Under the pieces are notes generated by a model that saw only the letters and a list, made by a program, of their open reading frames with translations, made no database searches and was not told the origin of the DNA. From G965279355 sp965279355 (GTDB lineage Bacteria; Pseudomonadota; Alphaproteobacteria; CACIAM-22H2): a stretch of DNA of 64,000 nt. The position numbers and the translations under genes are program-made. The stretch lies in assembly GCA_965279355.1 (NCBI GenBank), contig OZ257155.1, forward strand, positions 3,658,001 to 3,722,000, given 5' to 3'. Below are positions 30,724 through 40,017 of this stretch, in pieces; the first letter of the stretch is position 1, and every line of letters starts with the position of its first letter.

Positions 30724-33700
30724 ATGGATACGTCTGCAATCCGTTATGCGGAGCTGCAAGTTACCACCAATTTCAGCTTCTTACGGGGAGCCTCCCATCC
30801 GGAAGCACTGGTCAGGACAGCCCAGTCCTATGGCCATCAGGCGATTGCCATCACCGACCGCAACACAATGGCCGGGGTGGTGCGGGCGCATGTGATGGCG
30901 AAGGAACTGGGGATGCGTCTGGTGGTTGGCGCGCGTCTCGACTTTGTCGATTCGCCAAGCGTGCTGTGTTTTCCGCGCGACCGCGCAGCGTATGGCCGGC
31001 TGACAACATTGCTGACTATCGGTAAGCGGCGCGCCGAGAAAGGGCATTGCACTCTCTATTCCGATGATCTGTTCGCGCACAGCGCGGGGCAGATCATTGT
31101 TGTGCTGCCGCCGGACGATCCGGACGATTCCTTCATCGATCATCTGCGTGTGCTGAAGTACGCGCTCGATACGGTCTATCTGGCGCTCAGCTATCTCTAT
31201 CGTGGTGACGACGTAGCGCGGCTGAACAGTCTTGCTGCGCTGGCCGGTCGGCTGAAGATCCCCGCCGTTGCGACCAATGATGTTCATTACCATGATCGCG
31301 ACCGGCGCCCGCTACAGGACGTGCTGACCTGCATCCGCGCAGGCTGCACGATCCACGATGCCGGGTATCGGCTCTTTGCGAATGCAGAGCGGCACCTGAA
31401 GCCGAGAGCCGAGATGGCGCGGCTCTTTGAGAATTATCCGGAGGCGCTTGCCAATACGGTGGAGATTGCCGAGGCAGCGCAATTTTCCATCGAAGATCTG
31501 AAATATGAGTACCCTGAAGAACCGATCGAGGGTGGGCTGACGCCGCAGGAGGAACTGACGCGGCTCGTCTGGGAGGGGGCTGATAGACAGTATCCTCATG
31601 GGGTATCGGAGAAAATAAAAACACAGCTTCTGAAGGAGCTGGATCTGATCGCCGCGCGGGGCTTTGCTCAATATTTCCTCACCATTCGCGACATCATGGA
31701 ATTCGCAAGGAGCCAAGACATTCTCTGCCAGGGCCGAGGCTCCGCTGCGAACTCGGCGGTTTGCTATATGCTCCGCATTACCCAAATCGACCCAACTCGC
31801 CACGAATTGCTGTTCGAGCGGTTCCTGTCCACGGCGCGGCACGAGCCGCCAGATATCGATGTCGATTTTGAGCATGACCGGCGTGAGGAGGTCATCCGGT
31901 ACATCTACGATAAATATACGAAAGAGCGAGCCGGCCTCGTCGCTACGGTCATTCGCTATCAACCGCGCAGTGCGTTGCGCGATGTTGGCAAGGCGCTTGG
32001 TATGTCGATGGACATCATCAATGTTCTCTCAAAGAGCGTCTGGAGTTGGGGGCGGGGCAGCTTTGAGGAGCCTTATCTCCGCGAGGCTGGCCTTGATCCC
32101 GGCGATCCTGCTTTACAGCAGGTTATTTCGCTGACGCTGCAGCTGATCGGGGCGCCGCGTCACCTGTCGCAGCATGTCGGCGGTTTCGTGATTACCAAGG
32201 GGCCGCTGTACGAGCTCGTCCCTATCGAAAATGCGGCGATGGACGGCCGCACTGTCATCGAATGGGACAAGGACGACATCGATACGGTCGGTATTTTCAA
32301 GATCGATGTGCTGGCGCTCGGCATGCTGACCTGCCTGCATAAGTGTTTCGACCTCCTGGCGGGACATTATGGGCGCCGTCTGACGATCGACACTGTGCCG
32401 GGCCGGGACGAGAAGACCTACGACATGCTGTGCAAGGCCGATACGATCGGGGTTTTCCAGGTCGAAAGCCGGGCGCAGATGTCGATGCTGCCGCGGCTAA
32501 AGCCGCGCGAATTCTATGATCTTGTCGTCGAGGTGGCGATCGTGCGTCCAGGCCCGATCCAGGGCGGCATGGTGCATCCCTATCTCAAGCGGCGAAATGT
32601 CCCGGACGATCAGATCGAATATCCCTCTGAGGAGCTTCGGGCTGTCCTGTGCCGCACCAAAGGGGTGCCGCTGTTTCAGGAGCAGGCCATGCAGATCGCG
32701 ATGGTTGCCGCGGGCTTCTCAGCTGCCGATGCGGACAAACTGCGTCGCTCGATGGCGACCTTTAAACGGTCTGGGACAATCAAAAAGCTAGAGGCTGATT
32801 TCATCAATGGGATGCTGGAAAGGAAATACCCACTCAAATTCGCCCAGTCTTGCTTCAGGCAGATCGAGGGCTTCGCCGAGTATGGTTTCCCCGAAAGCCA
32901 TGCCGCGAGCTTTGCGCTGCTCGTCTACGTCTCGGCGTGGATGAAATGCCATTACCCGGCGTTGTTTACGGCGGCGATGCTCAATAGCCAGCCAATGGGA
33001 TTTTACGCCCCGGCGCAGCTCATTCGCGATCTGCGAGATCATGAGGTTGAAGTGCGGCCGGTTGATGTGAGCCATAGTTATTGGGACTGCACGCTGGAGC
33101 GCAACGGCGATCAGCATGCGTTGCGGCTGGGATTCCGGCAGGTCAAAGGTTTAAGCGAGAAGAAGGCGCGGCAACTCGTCGATCGCCGTGGAGATGGCTA
33201 TTCCACCTTGCGCGATACGTGGCGTCGGAGCGGCCTCTATACAGCGGACTTGGAGGCGTTAGCTAATGCCGATGCCTGGGGCTCGCTCGGTCTTGGTCGG
33301 CGTGAAGCGCTCTGGGAAATCCGGGGCCTGTCCGAAGCGTCCTTGCCATTGCTGACTTTTGCCGAAACGAATGTTCCGTTTGGCCATAACCGTCCGCCTG
33401 CTGAGCAGGGTGACGAGCCAGCCGTCTCTTTACCAGCGATGACGCTGGGCGAGCAGGTGGTTGAGGATTACCGGCATCTCGGTTTCTCTTTAAAATGTCA
33501 TCCGATGACGTTTCTGCGCGATCGGTTTGCCGCTCGCGGGGCTGTTCCGAGTTCCACGCTTGCAACTCTGCAGGACGGCGAGCCGGTGGTGGTCGGCGGC
33601 ATCGTGTTGGTGCGGCAACAACCCGGGACCGCTAAGGGCGTTATCTTCGTTACGCTGGAAGATGAAGCCGGTATTGCGAATATCGTCGTCTGGGAACGTG

Positions 33701-33942
33701 TCTTTGATGAGTACCGGCGAGCACTACTCGGTAGCCGCCTGATGGTAGTGAAAGGCAAGGTGCAGCGCGAGGGGATCGTTATCCATGTGGTCGCCGAGAA
33801 GCTGATCGATCGCTCGGAAGACCTGAAACTGCTCTCGCAACATGACGGAAAATTCGAGCAGGCGATGGCGCGGGCCGACGGCGTACGCCGTCCTGGCCGC
33901 GATCCGCGCGATGCGATCCCCGAGGGGCGCAACTTTCACTGA
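30724..33942 (+). CDS. dnaE2: Error-prone DNA polymerase DnaE2 (ImuC)
   Basis: A C-family polymerase, 1072 residues, that carries out damage-induced translesion synthesis with ImuA and ImuB. The N-terminal PHP domain begins AELQVTTNFSFLRGASHPEALV. The palm catalytic aspartates are in PDIDVDFEHDRREEV. GRGSAANSAVCYML and the VARPGP-like IVRPGPIQGGMVHPYL are polymerase signatures. A tandem HhH region and an OB fold (VVGGIVLVRQQPGTAKGVIFVTLEDEAG) close the protein. The DnaE2-type C-terminus is FEQAMARADGVRRPGRDPRDA. The gene is less GC-rich with looser codon choice than its neighbours. It has its own LexA box and is separated from imuAB. Confidence 0.95.
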   Translation: MDTSAIRYAELQVTTNFSFLRGASHPEALVRTAQSYGHQAIAITDRNTMAGVVRAHVMAKELGMRLVVGARLDFVDSPSVLCFPRDRAAYGRLTTLLTIGKRRAEKGHCTLYSDDLFAHSAGQIIVVLPPDDPDDSFIDHLRVLKYALDTVYLALSYLYRGDDVARLNSLAALAGRLKIPAVATNDVHYHDRDRRPLQDVLTCIRAGCTIHDAGYRLFANAERHLKPRAEMARLFENYPEALANTVEIAEAAQFSIEDLKYEYPEEPIEGGLTPQEELTRLVWEGADRQYPHGVSEKIKTQLLKELDLIAARGFAQYFLTIRDIMEFARSQDILCQGRGSAANSAVCYMLRITQIDPTRHELLFERFLSTARHEPPDIDVDFEHDRREEVIRYIYDKYTKERAGLVATVIRYQPRSALRDVGKALGMSMDIINVLSKSVWSWGRGSFEEPYLREAGLDPGDPALQQVISLTLQLIGAPRHLSQHVGGFVITKGPLYELVPIENAAMDGRTVIEWDKDDIDTVGIFKIDVLALGMLTCLHKCFDLLAGHYGRRLTIDTVPGRDEKTYDMLCKADTIGVFQVESRAQMSMLPRLKPREFYDLVVEVAIVRPGPIQGGMVHPYLKRRNVPDDQIEYPSEELRAVLCRTKGVPLFQEQAMQIAMVAAGFSAADADKLRRSMATFKRSGTIKKLEADFINGMLERKYPLKFAQSCFRQIEGFAEYGFPESHAASFALLVYVSAWMKCHYPALFTAAMLNSQPMGFYAPAQLIRDLRDHEVEVRPVDVSHSYWDCTLERNGDQHALRLGFRQVKGLSEKKARQLVDRRGDGYSTLRDTWRRSGLYTADLEALANADAWGSLGLGRREALWEIRGLSEASLPLLTFAETNVPFGHNRPPAEQGDEPAVSLPAMTLGEQVVEDYRHLGFSLKCHPMTFLRDRFAARGAVPSSTLATLQDGEPVVVGGIVLVRQQPGTAKGVIFVTLEDEAGIANIVVWERVFDEYRRALLGSRLMVVKGKVQREGIVIHVVAEKLIDRSEDLKLLSQHDGKFEQAMARADGVRRPGRDPRDAIPEGRNFH

Positions 33943-33949
33943 GTTGGCG

Positions 33950-34438
33950 CTAACCGCCGCGATGATAGGGATGGCCGAGCAGGATCGATTGTGCGCGATA
34001 GATCTGTTCCGCCAGCATCGCGCGGACCAGCAGGTGCGGCCAGGTCATGGCCCCCAGCGACATCACGAGATTCGCGCGCTTCACCAGCTCCGGTGTCAGC
34101 CCGTCGGCGCCGCCGATGAGGAACACGACATCGCCGATGCCGTCATCCTGCCAGCGGCGGAGGCGTCCCGCGAATTCCTCGCTGGAGAAAATCTTGCCGC
34201 GCCCGTCGAGCGCGACGACCGTCGCGCCGCCGGGAATCTGCGCCTGCAGCAGGGCTGCTTCCGCTCCGCGCTTTGCTTCCGGCGCCAGCTTGCGCCGCTC
34301 CTCGACTTCGCGCAGGTCGAGCGTCATGCCCGCGGGCCCGCGGGCGAACAGCCGGCCGGCGTAGTCGTCAAAAAGGGCTTGTTCCGGCGCCACTCGCGCG
34401 GCGCGGCCACGACCTACTGCGGCCACGAGGATGCGCAT
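33950..34438 (-). CDS. rlmH: 23S rRNA (pseudouridine1915-N3)-methyltransferase RlmH
   Basis: A SPOUT-fold methyltransferase that methylates pseudouridine 1915 of 23S rRNA in the 70S ribosome. The 162 residues have the knotted SAM-binding loop GDVVFLIGGADGLTPELVKRA and the C-terminal motif VRAMLAEQIYRAQSILLGHPYHRG, close to the family consensus. It lies 57 bases downstream of rsfS, as usual in proteobacteria, and is convergent with dnaE2 with a gap of only 7 bases. Confidence 0.96.
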   Translation of the reverse strand: MRILVAAVGRGRAARVAPEQALFDDYAGRLFARGPAGMTLDLREVEERRKLAPEAKRGAEAALLQAQIPGGATVVALDGRGKIFSSEEFAGRLRRWQDDGIGDVVFLIGGADGLTPELVKRANLVMSLGAMTWPHLLVRAMLAEQIYRAQSILLGHPYHRGG

Positions 34439-34494
34439 GGCCGCCTCTTTCTGTCGCGCGGGGTCCGATACCCCCTCCCGTCAGGAGGGCGGCA

Positions 34495-34992
34495 TCAGGC
34501 GCCTGCGGCGACGCGCTCCGGTTCCGGCCACGCCATCGACCACATCTTTTCCAGATTGTAGTGCTCGCGGGCTTCGGGTCGGAACAGATGGACGATCACA
34601 TCGCCGGCGTCGACCAGCACCCAGTCGCCCTGGGACTTGCCCTCGACCGGAACCGGACTGCGGCCCAGGGCCTTGAGCTTGACGACAAGATGATCGGCCA
34701 TGGCGCTCAGCTGGCGCTGGGAGCGTCCGGTGGCGATGACCATGTGATCGGCGATGGATGATTTTCGTCGGAGATCGATGGTGACGATCTCCTCGGCCTT
34801 GGCGTCATCGAGTGTCTTTTCGATGAGGCTCAGGATCGGGTTCGGAAGGACGACGTCTTTCTTGACGGCTTGCTTCCCGGTTCCCCGACGGCTGGCTGGG
34901 CGCTTTGACCCGACCGCACGCAGGGGGGTGATGTTCGGCACTTTTGACTTGGGGATCGGCGTCTCCTTTGGCTGGAGGAATGAGGGCTCCAA
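34495..34992 (-). CDS. rsfS: Ribosomal silencing factor RsfS
   Basis: Binds ribosomal protein uL14 and blocks subunit joining when nutrients are short. The core domain (residues about 55-165) contains IEKTLDDAKAEEIVTIDLRRKSSIADHMVIATGRSQRQLSA and the C-terminal WVLVDAGDVIVHLFRPEAREHYNLEKMW. The upstream frame opens at a TTG (34992) and adds a basic, Pro-rich tail of about 50 residues. A GTG at 34941 is an alternative start, and neither has a clear ribosome-binding site. The gene is between nadD and rlmH in the conserved nadD-rsfS-rlmH order. Confidence 0.93.
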   Translation of the reverse strand: MEPSFLQPKETPIPKSKVPNITPLRAVGSKRPASRRGTGKQAVKKDVVLPNPILSLIEKTLDDAKAEEIVTIDLRRKSSIADHMVIATGRSQRQLSAMADHLVVKLKALGRSPVPVEGKSQGDWVLVDAGDVIVHLFRPEAREHYNLEKMWSMAWPEPERVAAGA

Positions 34993-35028
34993 TGGATGTC
35001 GCGAGGGGGACCCGCGAACCCGGACCGG

Positions 35029-35682
35029 CTAGTCGGCCCTTGTCCATCGCGGCGGTGCATCTCCTCTTCGGATTGCAGTCCCCGAAGCGGGATGAAGCCG
35101 GGAATGAACAAACGCCCAAGCGGGAGGGGTTTTGGAAGAGAACCGGCCTGCTCGATGCAGGTGCCGGCGGTACTTCCTGAACCGCGACGCCGCTTTGCCG
35201 GCCAAGGCCCTTGAATCATAGGTATGGCGGGCGAAAACGGCAATGGGCATCAAGTGAAATATCGATGACCACGCCCGCCAGTGTTCAATTTGCCGCAGGT
35301 TGTCCGCCCCCATGAGCCAGACGAAACGGATTCGGGGGTAACGGGCACACAGGGACGCCAGCGTATCGGCGGTATAGCGCGTGCCGAGGTCTGTCTCGAT
35401 GGCTGTAACCCGCAGCTTTGGATGACGCGCCTGCCGCCGGGCCTCTTCGAGGCGCCTGGCCAGCGGCGCCATGCCTTTCGCCGGCTTCAGCGGATTCTGC
35501 GGCGAGACCAGCCACCACACCTCATCGAGGCCAAGCAGCCTGAGCGCCAGTTCCGAAATGTAGAGATGCCCGGCATGCGCCGGGTTAAACGATCCGCCGA
35601 GCAAGCCGACCCGCCGCGGCACCGCAGAACCGAAGGCCCGGGCCGGAAGAGGGCGGGAGAGCGTTTTGTCAGCGCGGCGCAT
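35029..35682 (-). CDS. nadD: Nicotinate-nucleotide adenylyltransferase NadD
   Basis: Adenylates nicotinate mononucleotide to deamido-NAD in NAD synthesis. The 217 residues have the nucleotidyltransferase start RRVGLLGGSFNPAHAGHLYI (HxGH-type site) and the ribose-binding segment VWLMGADNLRQIEHWRAW. An N-terminal extension of about 23 residues (RRADKTLSRPLPARAFGSAV) precedes the domain. The C-terminus SKTPPAWAFVHSRLHPASGTAIR contains a loop related to the SST motif. It follows proA by 27 bases in the rplU-to-rlmH core block. Confidence 0.93.
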   Translation of the reverse strand: MRRADKTLSRPLPARAFGSAVPRRVGLLGGSFNPAHAGHLYISELALRLLGLDEVWWLVSPQNPLKPAKGMAPLARRLEEARRQARHPKLRVTAIETDLGTRYTADTLASLCARYPRIRFVWLMGADNLRQIEHWRAWSSIFHLMPIAVFARHTYDSRALAGKAASRFRKYRRHLHRAGRFSSKTPPAWAFVHSRLHPASGTAIRRGDAPPRWTRAD

Positions 35683-35709
35683 CGTTCGGGCCCTCCCGGA
35701 GGAGAAGGG

Positions 35710-36987
35710 TTACGGCCGGACCTGGCCGGTGCCGCGAATGCGGTAGTTGTAGCTGGTGAGCTGTTCGGCACCGACAGGACCGCGCGGCGGCAGGCGGCCG
35801 GTGGAGATGCCGATCTCCGCGCCGAAACCGAACTCACCGCCATCCGCGAACTGGGTGGACGCGTTGTGCAGGACGATCGCGCTGTCGACCCGGGCGAGAA
35901 ACGTCTCGGCGGCGGACTTGTCGGCGGTGACGATGGAATCGGTGTGGTGCGAACCGTAATGGTTCACATGCTGGACGGCCTGCTCCACACCGTCGACCAG
36001 CTTCACCGACAGGATCGCGTCGAGATATTCCGTGTGCCAGTCGGTTTCGGTCGCGACCTTCACCCGGGGGTCCATCTTCTGCACGATCTCGTCGCCGCGG
36101 ATTTCGCAGCCGGCCTTGAACAGGTCGTGCAGGATCGGCGCGAGATGCGTGACGGCGGCGTCGCGATCGACCAGCAGCGTCTCGGTGGCGCCGCAGACGC
36201 TGGGGCGGCGCATCTTGGCGTTGAGCACGACCTTGCGGGCCATATCGACATCGGAATTGGCATGGACATAGGTATGGCAGAGCCCGTCGAGATGCGCGAT
36301 CACAGGCATGCGCGCTTCCTTCATCACGCGCTCGATCAGCGATTTTCCGCCACGCGGCACGATCACGTCGATGAATTCGGCGAGGCCCAGCATGTGGCCG
36401 ACCGCCTCGCGGTCGCGCACCGGTACGATCTGCACCGCGGCTTCGGGCAGATTCGCTTCGCGCAGACCGACGCGCAGCGCCTCGACCAGCGCGAGCGACG
36501 AATGCAGGCTCTCGGAACCCGGACGCAGTATCGCCGCGTTTCCTGATTTCAGCGCGATCCCGCCGGCATCGGCCGTCACATTGGGCCGCGCTTCATAGAT
36601 GATGCCGACCACACCAAGCGGTACGCGGACGCGCTGGATGTTGAGGCCGTTGGGCCGCGTCCATTCTTCCGTTACGGCGCCGATAGGGTCGGGCTGTTCC
36701 GCGACGGCATCAAGCCCGCCGGCAATGCCTTCGATACGCTTCCCGTCGAGCTTTACGCGATCGAGAAAAGCGTCAGTCGCGCTCCCTTTGCGGGCGTGGG
36801 CGATGTCTTCCGCGTTGGCAGAGAGAATATCTGGTGTGCGGCGGCGGATTTCGGCGGCGGCGGTTGTCAGGGCGCGGTTCTTCGCGCTCGCCGGTGCCGT
36901 CGCCAGGGCGCGCGCGGCTTCACGCGCGGCCATGCCCATGGTGCGAATGGTTGCGGCGAGGTCGGAGCCGTTTGCAGAAGTAGCCAT
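35710..36987 (-). CDS. proA: Glutamate-5-semialdehyde dehydrogenase (gamma-glutamyl phosphate reductase)
   Basis: Second step of proline biosynthesis, reducing gamma-glutamyl phosphate with NADPH. It has 425 residues. NADPH-binding and substrate motifs include RVPLGVVGIIYEARPNVT. The catalytic cysteine lies in KMRRPSVCGATETLL. VPRGGKSLIERVMKEA and FGFGAEIGISTGRLPPRGPVG are typical family segments. It is 5 bases after proB, so the two are translationally linked. No insertion or truncation is seen. Confidence 0.96.
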   Translation of the reverse strand: MATSANGSDLAATIRTMGMAAREAARALATAPASAKNRALTTAAAEIRRRTPDILSANAEDIAHARKGSATDAFLDRVKLDGKRIEGIAGGLDAVAEQPDPIGAVTEEWTRPNGLNIQRVRVPLGVVGIIYEARPNVTADAGGIALKSGNAAILRPGSESLHSSLALVEALRVGLREANLPEAAVQIVPVRDREAVGHMLGLAEFIDVIVPRGGKSLIERVMKEARMPVIAHLDGLCHTYVHANSDVDMARKVVLNAKMRRPSVCGATETLLVDRDAAVTHLAPILHDLFKAGCEIRGDEIVQKMDPRVKVATETDWHTEYLDAILSVKLVDGVEQAVQHVNHYGSHHTDSIVTADKSAAETFLARVDSAIVLHNASTQFADGGEFGFGAEIGISTGRLPPRGPVGAEQLTSYNYRIRGTGQVRP

Positions 36988-36992
36988 GGCGC

Positions 36993-38132
36993 TCAGATTG
37001 TCAGCACCAGATCGTCGCGATGAATCATTTCATCGCGACCACGGTAGCCGAGGATTGTCTCGATTTCACGGCTTTTATGGCCTTTGATCCGCGCCGCATC
37101 GGCGGATGAATAGGCGACAAGGCCACGGCCAAGCTCTTCGCCGTTGGGGCCGTGTACAACGACGGGATCGCCGCGCTCGAAGCTCCCTTCGATGGCGCTG
37201 ACACCGGCCGGCAACAGGCTTTTTCCGCCAGCCAATGCCGTCACCGCACCGGCATCGACTCGTAGGGTGCCGATCGGCTTCAGACTGCTGGCGATCCAGC
37301 GCTTGCGCGCGGTGCGCGGCTCGGCCGAGGGCAGAAACCAGGTGCAGGCCGCACCCTTCTGCAATGCCGCGAGCGCGTGATTGTCTTCGCCGCGAGCGAT
37401 GACCATGCGGCAACCGGCGGCGAGCGCGATCTTGGCGGCGGTAATTTTGGTCACCATGCCGCCGGAGCTGTAACCGGTCCGGGCTTCGCCGGCCATCGAT
37501 TCGATCTGCGGCGTGATCTCGGTCACGACGTCGAGACGCTTGGCATTGGGATCGGCACGCGGATCGGCCGTGTAGAGCCCGTCGATGTCGGAGAGCAGGA
37601 CCAGCGTATCGGCACTCACCATTTGCGCCACGCGCGCGGCCAGCCGGTCGTTGTCACCGAAGCGGATTTCATCGGTCGCGACGGTGTCATTCTCGTTGAT
37701 AACGGGCACGGCGCCGAGCTTGAGCAGTTGCTGGATCGTCGAGCGTGCGTTGAGATGACGGCGACGCTGTTCCGTGTCGTCGGGTGTCAGCAGGATCTGC
37801 GCGACAGTAATCTCGTGACGGCCGAGGGCGGCTTGCCAGGCATGCGCGAGACGAATCTGACCGGTGGCGGCGGCGGCCTGTTTTTCTTCAAGGCGGAGCG
37901 ACGTGCCGCTGAGGCCGAGATGACGTCGGCCGGCGGAGATGGCGCCAGAGGAGACAATCAGGACCTCGACATCGCGCTTCTTGAGTGCCGCGACATCGTC
38001 CGCGAGCGCGTCAAGCCAGGTGCGCCGAACATCACCCTTGGTCTCTTCGACCAGGAGGGCTGATCCGACCTTGATGACGAGACGCTTTGCCGTTTCCAGC
38101 GCCGGCAAAACTGTTTTGCGCACCGCGCTCAC
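36993..38132 (-). CDS. proB: Glutamate 5-kinase
   Basis: First step of proline biosynthesis, phosphorylating glutamate. The 379 residues comprise an amino acid kinase domain (RLVIKVGSALLVEE; VSSGAISAGRRHLGL; INENDTVATDEIRFGDNDRLAARVAQ) and a C-terminal PUA domain (residues about 285-375). It starts at GTG, and the start overlaps the obgE stop (GTGA), so it depends on obgE translation. Feedback inhibition by proline is expected from the family. Confidence 0.96.
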   Translation of the reverse strand: MSAVRKTVLPALETAKRLVIKVGSALLVEETKGDVRRTWLDALADDVAALKKRDVEVLIVSSGAISAGRRHLGLSGTSLRLEEKQAAAATGQIRLAHAWQAALGRHEITVAQILLTPDDTEQRRRHLNARSTIQQLLKLGAVPVINENDTVATDEIRFGDNDRLAARVAQMVSADTLVLLSDIDGLYTADPRADPNAKRLDVVTEITPQIESMAGEARTGYSSGGMVTKITAAKIALAAGCRMVIARGEDNHALAALQKGAACTWFLPSAEPRTARKRWIASSLKPIGTLRVDAGAVTALAGGKSLLPAGVSAIEGSFERGDPVVVHGPNGEELGRGLVAYSSADAARIKGHKSREIETILGYRGRDEMIHRDDLVLTI

Positions 38133-39184
38133 GGCAGCAATTCCTCTTCATCCTCGTCGATTGCCCCGGCGGCTGCGTTGCGTTGCTTTTTGACCTTTTT
38201 GAACAGCTCGCGCAGAACTTCCTTCGTACCGGTGCCAGCAACGCCGGAGAGTGCCATGACCTTCGCGCCGGGCGACAGTTTCTTGGCCGCGCGTGTCAGC
38301 GCGGCCGTCTTCTTCTTGATCGCGGCTTCATCCAGCGCGTCGATCTTGTTTAATCCGATGATCTCGGGCTTCTCGTCGAGACCGTGGCCGTAAGCTTCGA
38401 GTTCACCGCGGATGCTGCGATAGGCCTCGACGTAATCGTCCTGTGTTCCGTCGATCAGATGCAGGATCGCACTGCAGCGCTCGACATGACCCAGGAAGCG
38501 ATGGCCGAGACCACGTCCTTCGGCGGCACCTTCGATCAGTCCCGGCAGATCGGCGACCACAAATTCATTCTGATCGGAATGCACGACGCCAAGCTGCGGC
38601 TTCAGCGTGGTGAAGGGATAGTCGGCGATCTTCGGCCGCGCGCGTGAGGTTGCGGCAAGGAATGTCGACTTGCCGGCATTGGGCAGGCCGACCAGACCGA
38701 CATCGGCGATCAGTTTCAGGCGCAGCCAGAACCAGCGCTCTTCACCCGGCCAACCCGGATCGGCGCGGCGCGGCGCCTGGTTGGTGGCGCTCTTGTAATG
38801 CGTGTTGCCAAAACCGCCATCGCCGCCCTTGGCGAGCAGCACGGTCTGGCCCGGCGTGGTGAGATCGGCGACCAGCGTCTCGTTGTCTTCTTCGAAGATC
38901 TGCGTGCCGACCGGTACTTCCATGATGATACTGTCGCCGGTGGGGCCGGACCGCTGCTGGCCCATGCCGTGTCCGCCGCGCTGTGCCTTGAAATGCTGCT
39001 TGTAGCGAAAGTCGATCAGGGTATTCAGGTTGTTCTTGGCGACGGCGAGCACGCTGCCGCCGCGGCCGCCGTTGCCGCCATCGGGACCGCCGTATTCAAT
39101 GAACTTCTCACGCCGGAAGCCGACGCAGCCGGCGCCGCCGTCTCCCGACTGGACGAAGATCTTGCATTGATCGAGAAATTTCAT
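38129..39184 (-). CDS. obgE: GTPase ObgE/CgtA
   Basis: Essential ribosome-associated GTPase involved in 50S assembly and stress signalling. The 351 residues show the glycine-rich Obg domain (KIFVQSGDGGAGCVGFRREKF; YGGPDGGNGGRGGSV) at residues 1-158. The G domain follows (GLPNAGKSTFL, then DLPGLIEGAAEGRGLGHRFL, then NKIDALD). It begins about 42 bases beyond the rpmA terminator and is translationally coupled to proB. The C-terminus is acidic and lacks an extra domain. Confidence 0.97.
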   Translation of the reverse strand: MKFLDQCKIFVQSGDGGAGCVGFRREKFIEYGGPDGGNGGRGGSVLAVAKNNLNTLIDFRYKQHFKAQRGGHGMGQQRSGPTGDSIIMEVPVGTQIFEEDNETLVADLTTPGQTVLLAKGGDGGFGNTHYKSATNQAPRRADPGWPGEERWFWLRLKLIADVGLVGLPNAGKSTFLAATSRARPKIADYPFTTLKPQLGVVHSDQNEFVVADLPGLIEGAAEGRGLGHRFLGHVERCSAILHLIDGTQDDYVEAYRSIRGELEAYGHGLDEKPEIIGLNKIDALDEAAIKKKTAALTRAAKKLSPGAKVMALSGVAGTGTKEVLRELFKKVKKQRNAAAGAIDEDEEELLP

Positions 39185-39225
39185 GGCGGCGGTGTTTCGG
39201 GCGGTGATGCGTCAGGGTTGCACAA

Positions 39226-39258
39226 CGAAAAAGGGGGAACGGCGAACCGTTCCCCCTT
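39226..39258 (-). terminator. Rho-independent terminator after rplU-rpmA
   Basis: A 12-bp stem, AAGGGGGAACGG and CCGTTCCCCCTT, with loop CGAA, is followed on the minus strand by TTTTTCG. It lies 25 bases beyond the rpmA stop and 42 before the obgE start. The strong rplU-rpmA transcript is therefore largely separated from the obgE-proBA operon. Confidence 0.9.
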
Positions 39259-39283
39259 CAATCGCGCAGTAATGCGGGAACGG

Positions 39284-39559
39284 TTATTCGGCAGCTTCGC
39301 TCATCGGCGCCGGATCGATCGCGATGAAGGTGCGGCCGTTCGACTTGCGCTGGAACTTCACGGTGCCGGTTGCGGTGGCAAACAGCGTGTGGTCGCGGCC
39401 CATGCCGACATTCGCACCCGCGTGATAGGTCGTGCCGCGCTGGCGGACGAGGATGTTGCCGGCGAGGACGATCTCACCGCCATAACGCTTGACGCCAAGG
39501 CGGCGGCCTTCGCTGTCGCGACCGTTGCGGGATGAACCGCCGGCTTTCTTATGTGCCAT
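39284..39559 (-). CDS. rpmA: 50S ribosomal protein L27
   Basis: Ribosomal protein bL27, whose N-terminus reaches the peptidyl transferase centre. The 91 residues begin MAHKKAGGSSRNGRDSEGRR and keep GVKRYGGEIVLAGNILVRQRGT. There is no N-terminal extension needing cleavage of the Firmicutes type. It follows rplU by 12 bases and ends before a strong terminator. Confidence 0.98.
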   Translation of the reverse strand: MAHKKAGGSSRNGRDSEGRRLGVKRYGGEIVLAGNILVRQRGTTYHAGANVGMGRDHTLFATATGTVKFQRKSNGRTFIAIDPAPMSEAAE

Positions 39560-39571
39560 CGGATGTGCTCC

Positions 39572-39982
39572 TTACTTCTTTGCAGCGGCCTTCTTGGGCG
39601 CCGCTTTCTTTGCAGTTGTTTTAGGGGCTGCCTTGGCAGCGGCCGGCTTGGCCGTCAGGTCGGGCTTCTGGCCGTCGGTGAAGATGCCGCCGATGCGCAG
39701 CACGGTGCCGAGCTGGCGATGACCGTTCTTGCGGCGCGAGTTCTTGCGGCGGCGCTTCTTGAAGATGATGACCTTGTCGCCCTTCACCTGCTCAAGCACG
39801 GTGGCGGTCACAACCGCTCCGGCGACCAGGGGAACACCGATCGTGCTCTTGTCGCCGCCGACCATCAGCACTTCGCTGAGCTGGATGACGGTGCCGGTTT
39901 CGGCCGGAAGCTTCTCGACGGTGATGACGTCGTTGGCGGCGACTTTATACTGCTTACCGCCCGTGCGAATGACTGCGTACAT
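39572..39982 (-). CDS. rplU: 50S ribosomal protein L21
   Basis: Ribosomal protein bL21. The first 100 residues (MYAVIRTGGKQYKVAANDVI; IFKKRRRKNSRRKNGHRQ) form the normal protein. A Lys/Ala-rich tail of about 35 residues (AAAKAAPKTTAKKAAPKKAA and so on) is appended, as in many alphaproteobacteria. It is the first gene after a strong sigma70-type promoter and a structured leader, and is cotranscribed with rpmA. Confidence 0.97.
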   Translation of the reverse strand: MYAVIRTGGKQYKVAANDVITVEKLPAETGTVIQLSEVLMVGGDKSTIGVPLVAGAVVTATVLEQVKGDKVIIFKKRRRKNSRRKNGHRQLGTVLRIGGIFTDGQKPDLTAKPAAAKAAPKTTAKKAAPKKAAAKK

Positions 39983-40017
39983 GAGACCGAATCCCGGTTT
40001 GCCGGCAAAAAGAAATG

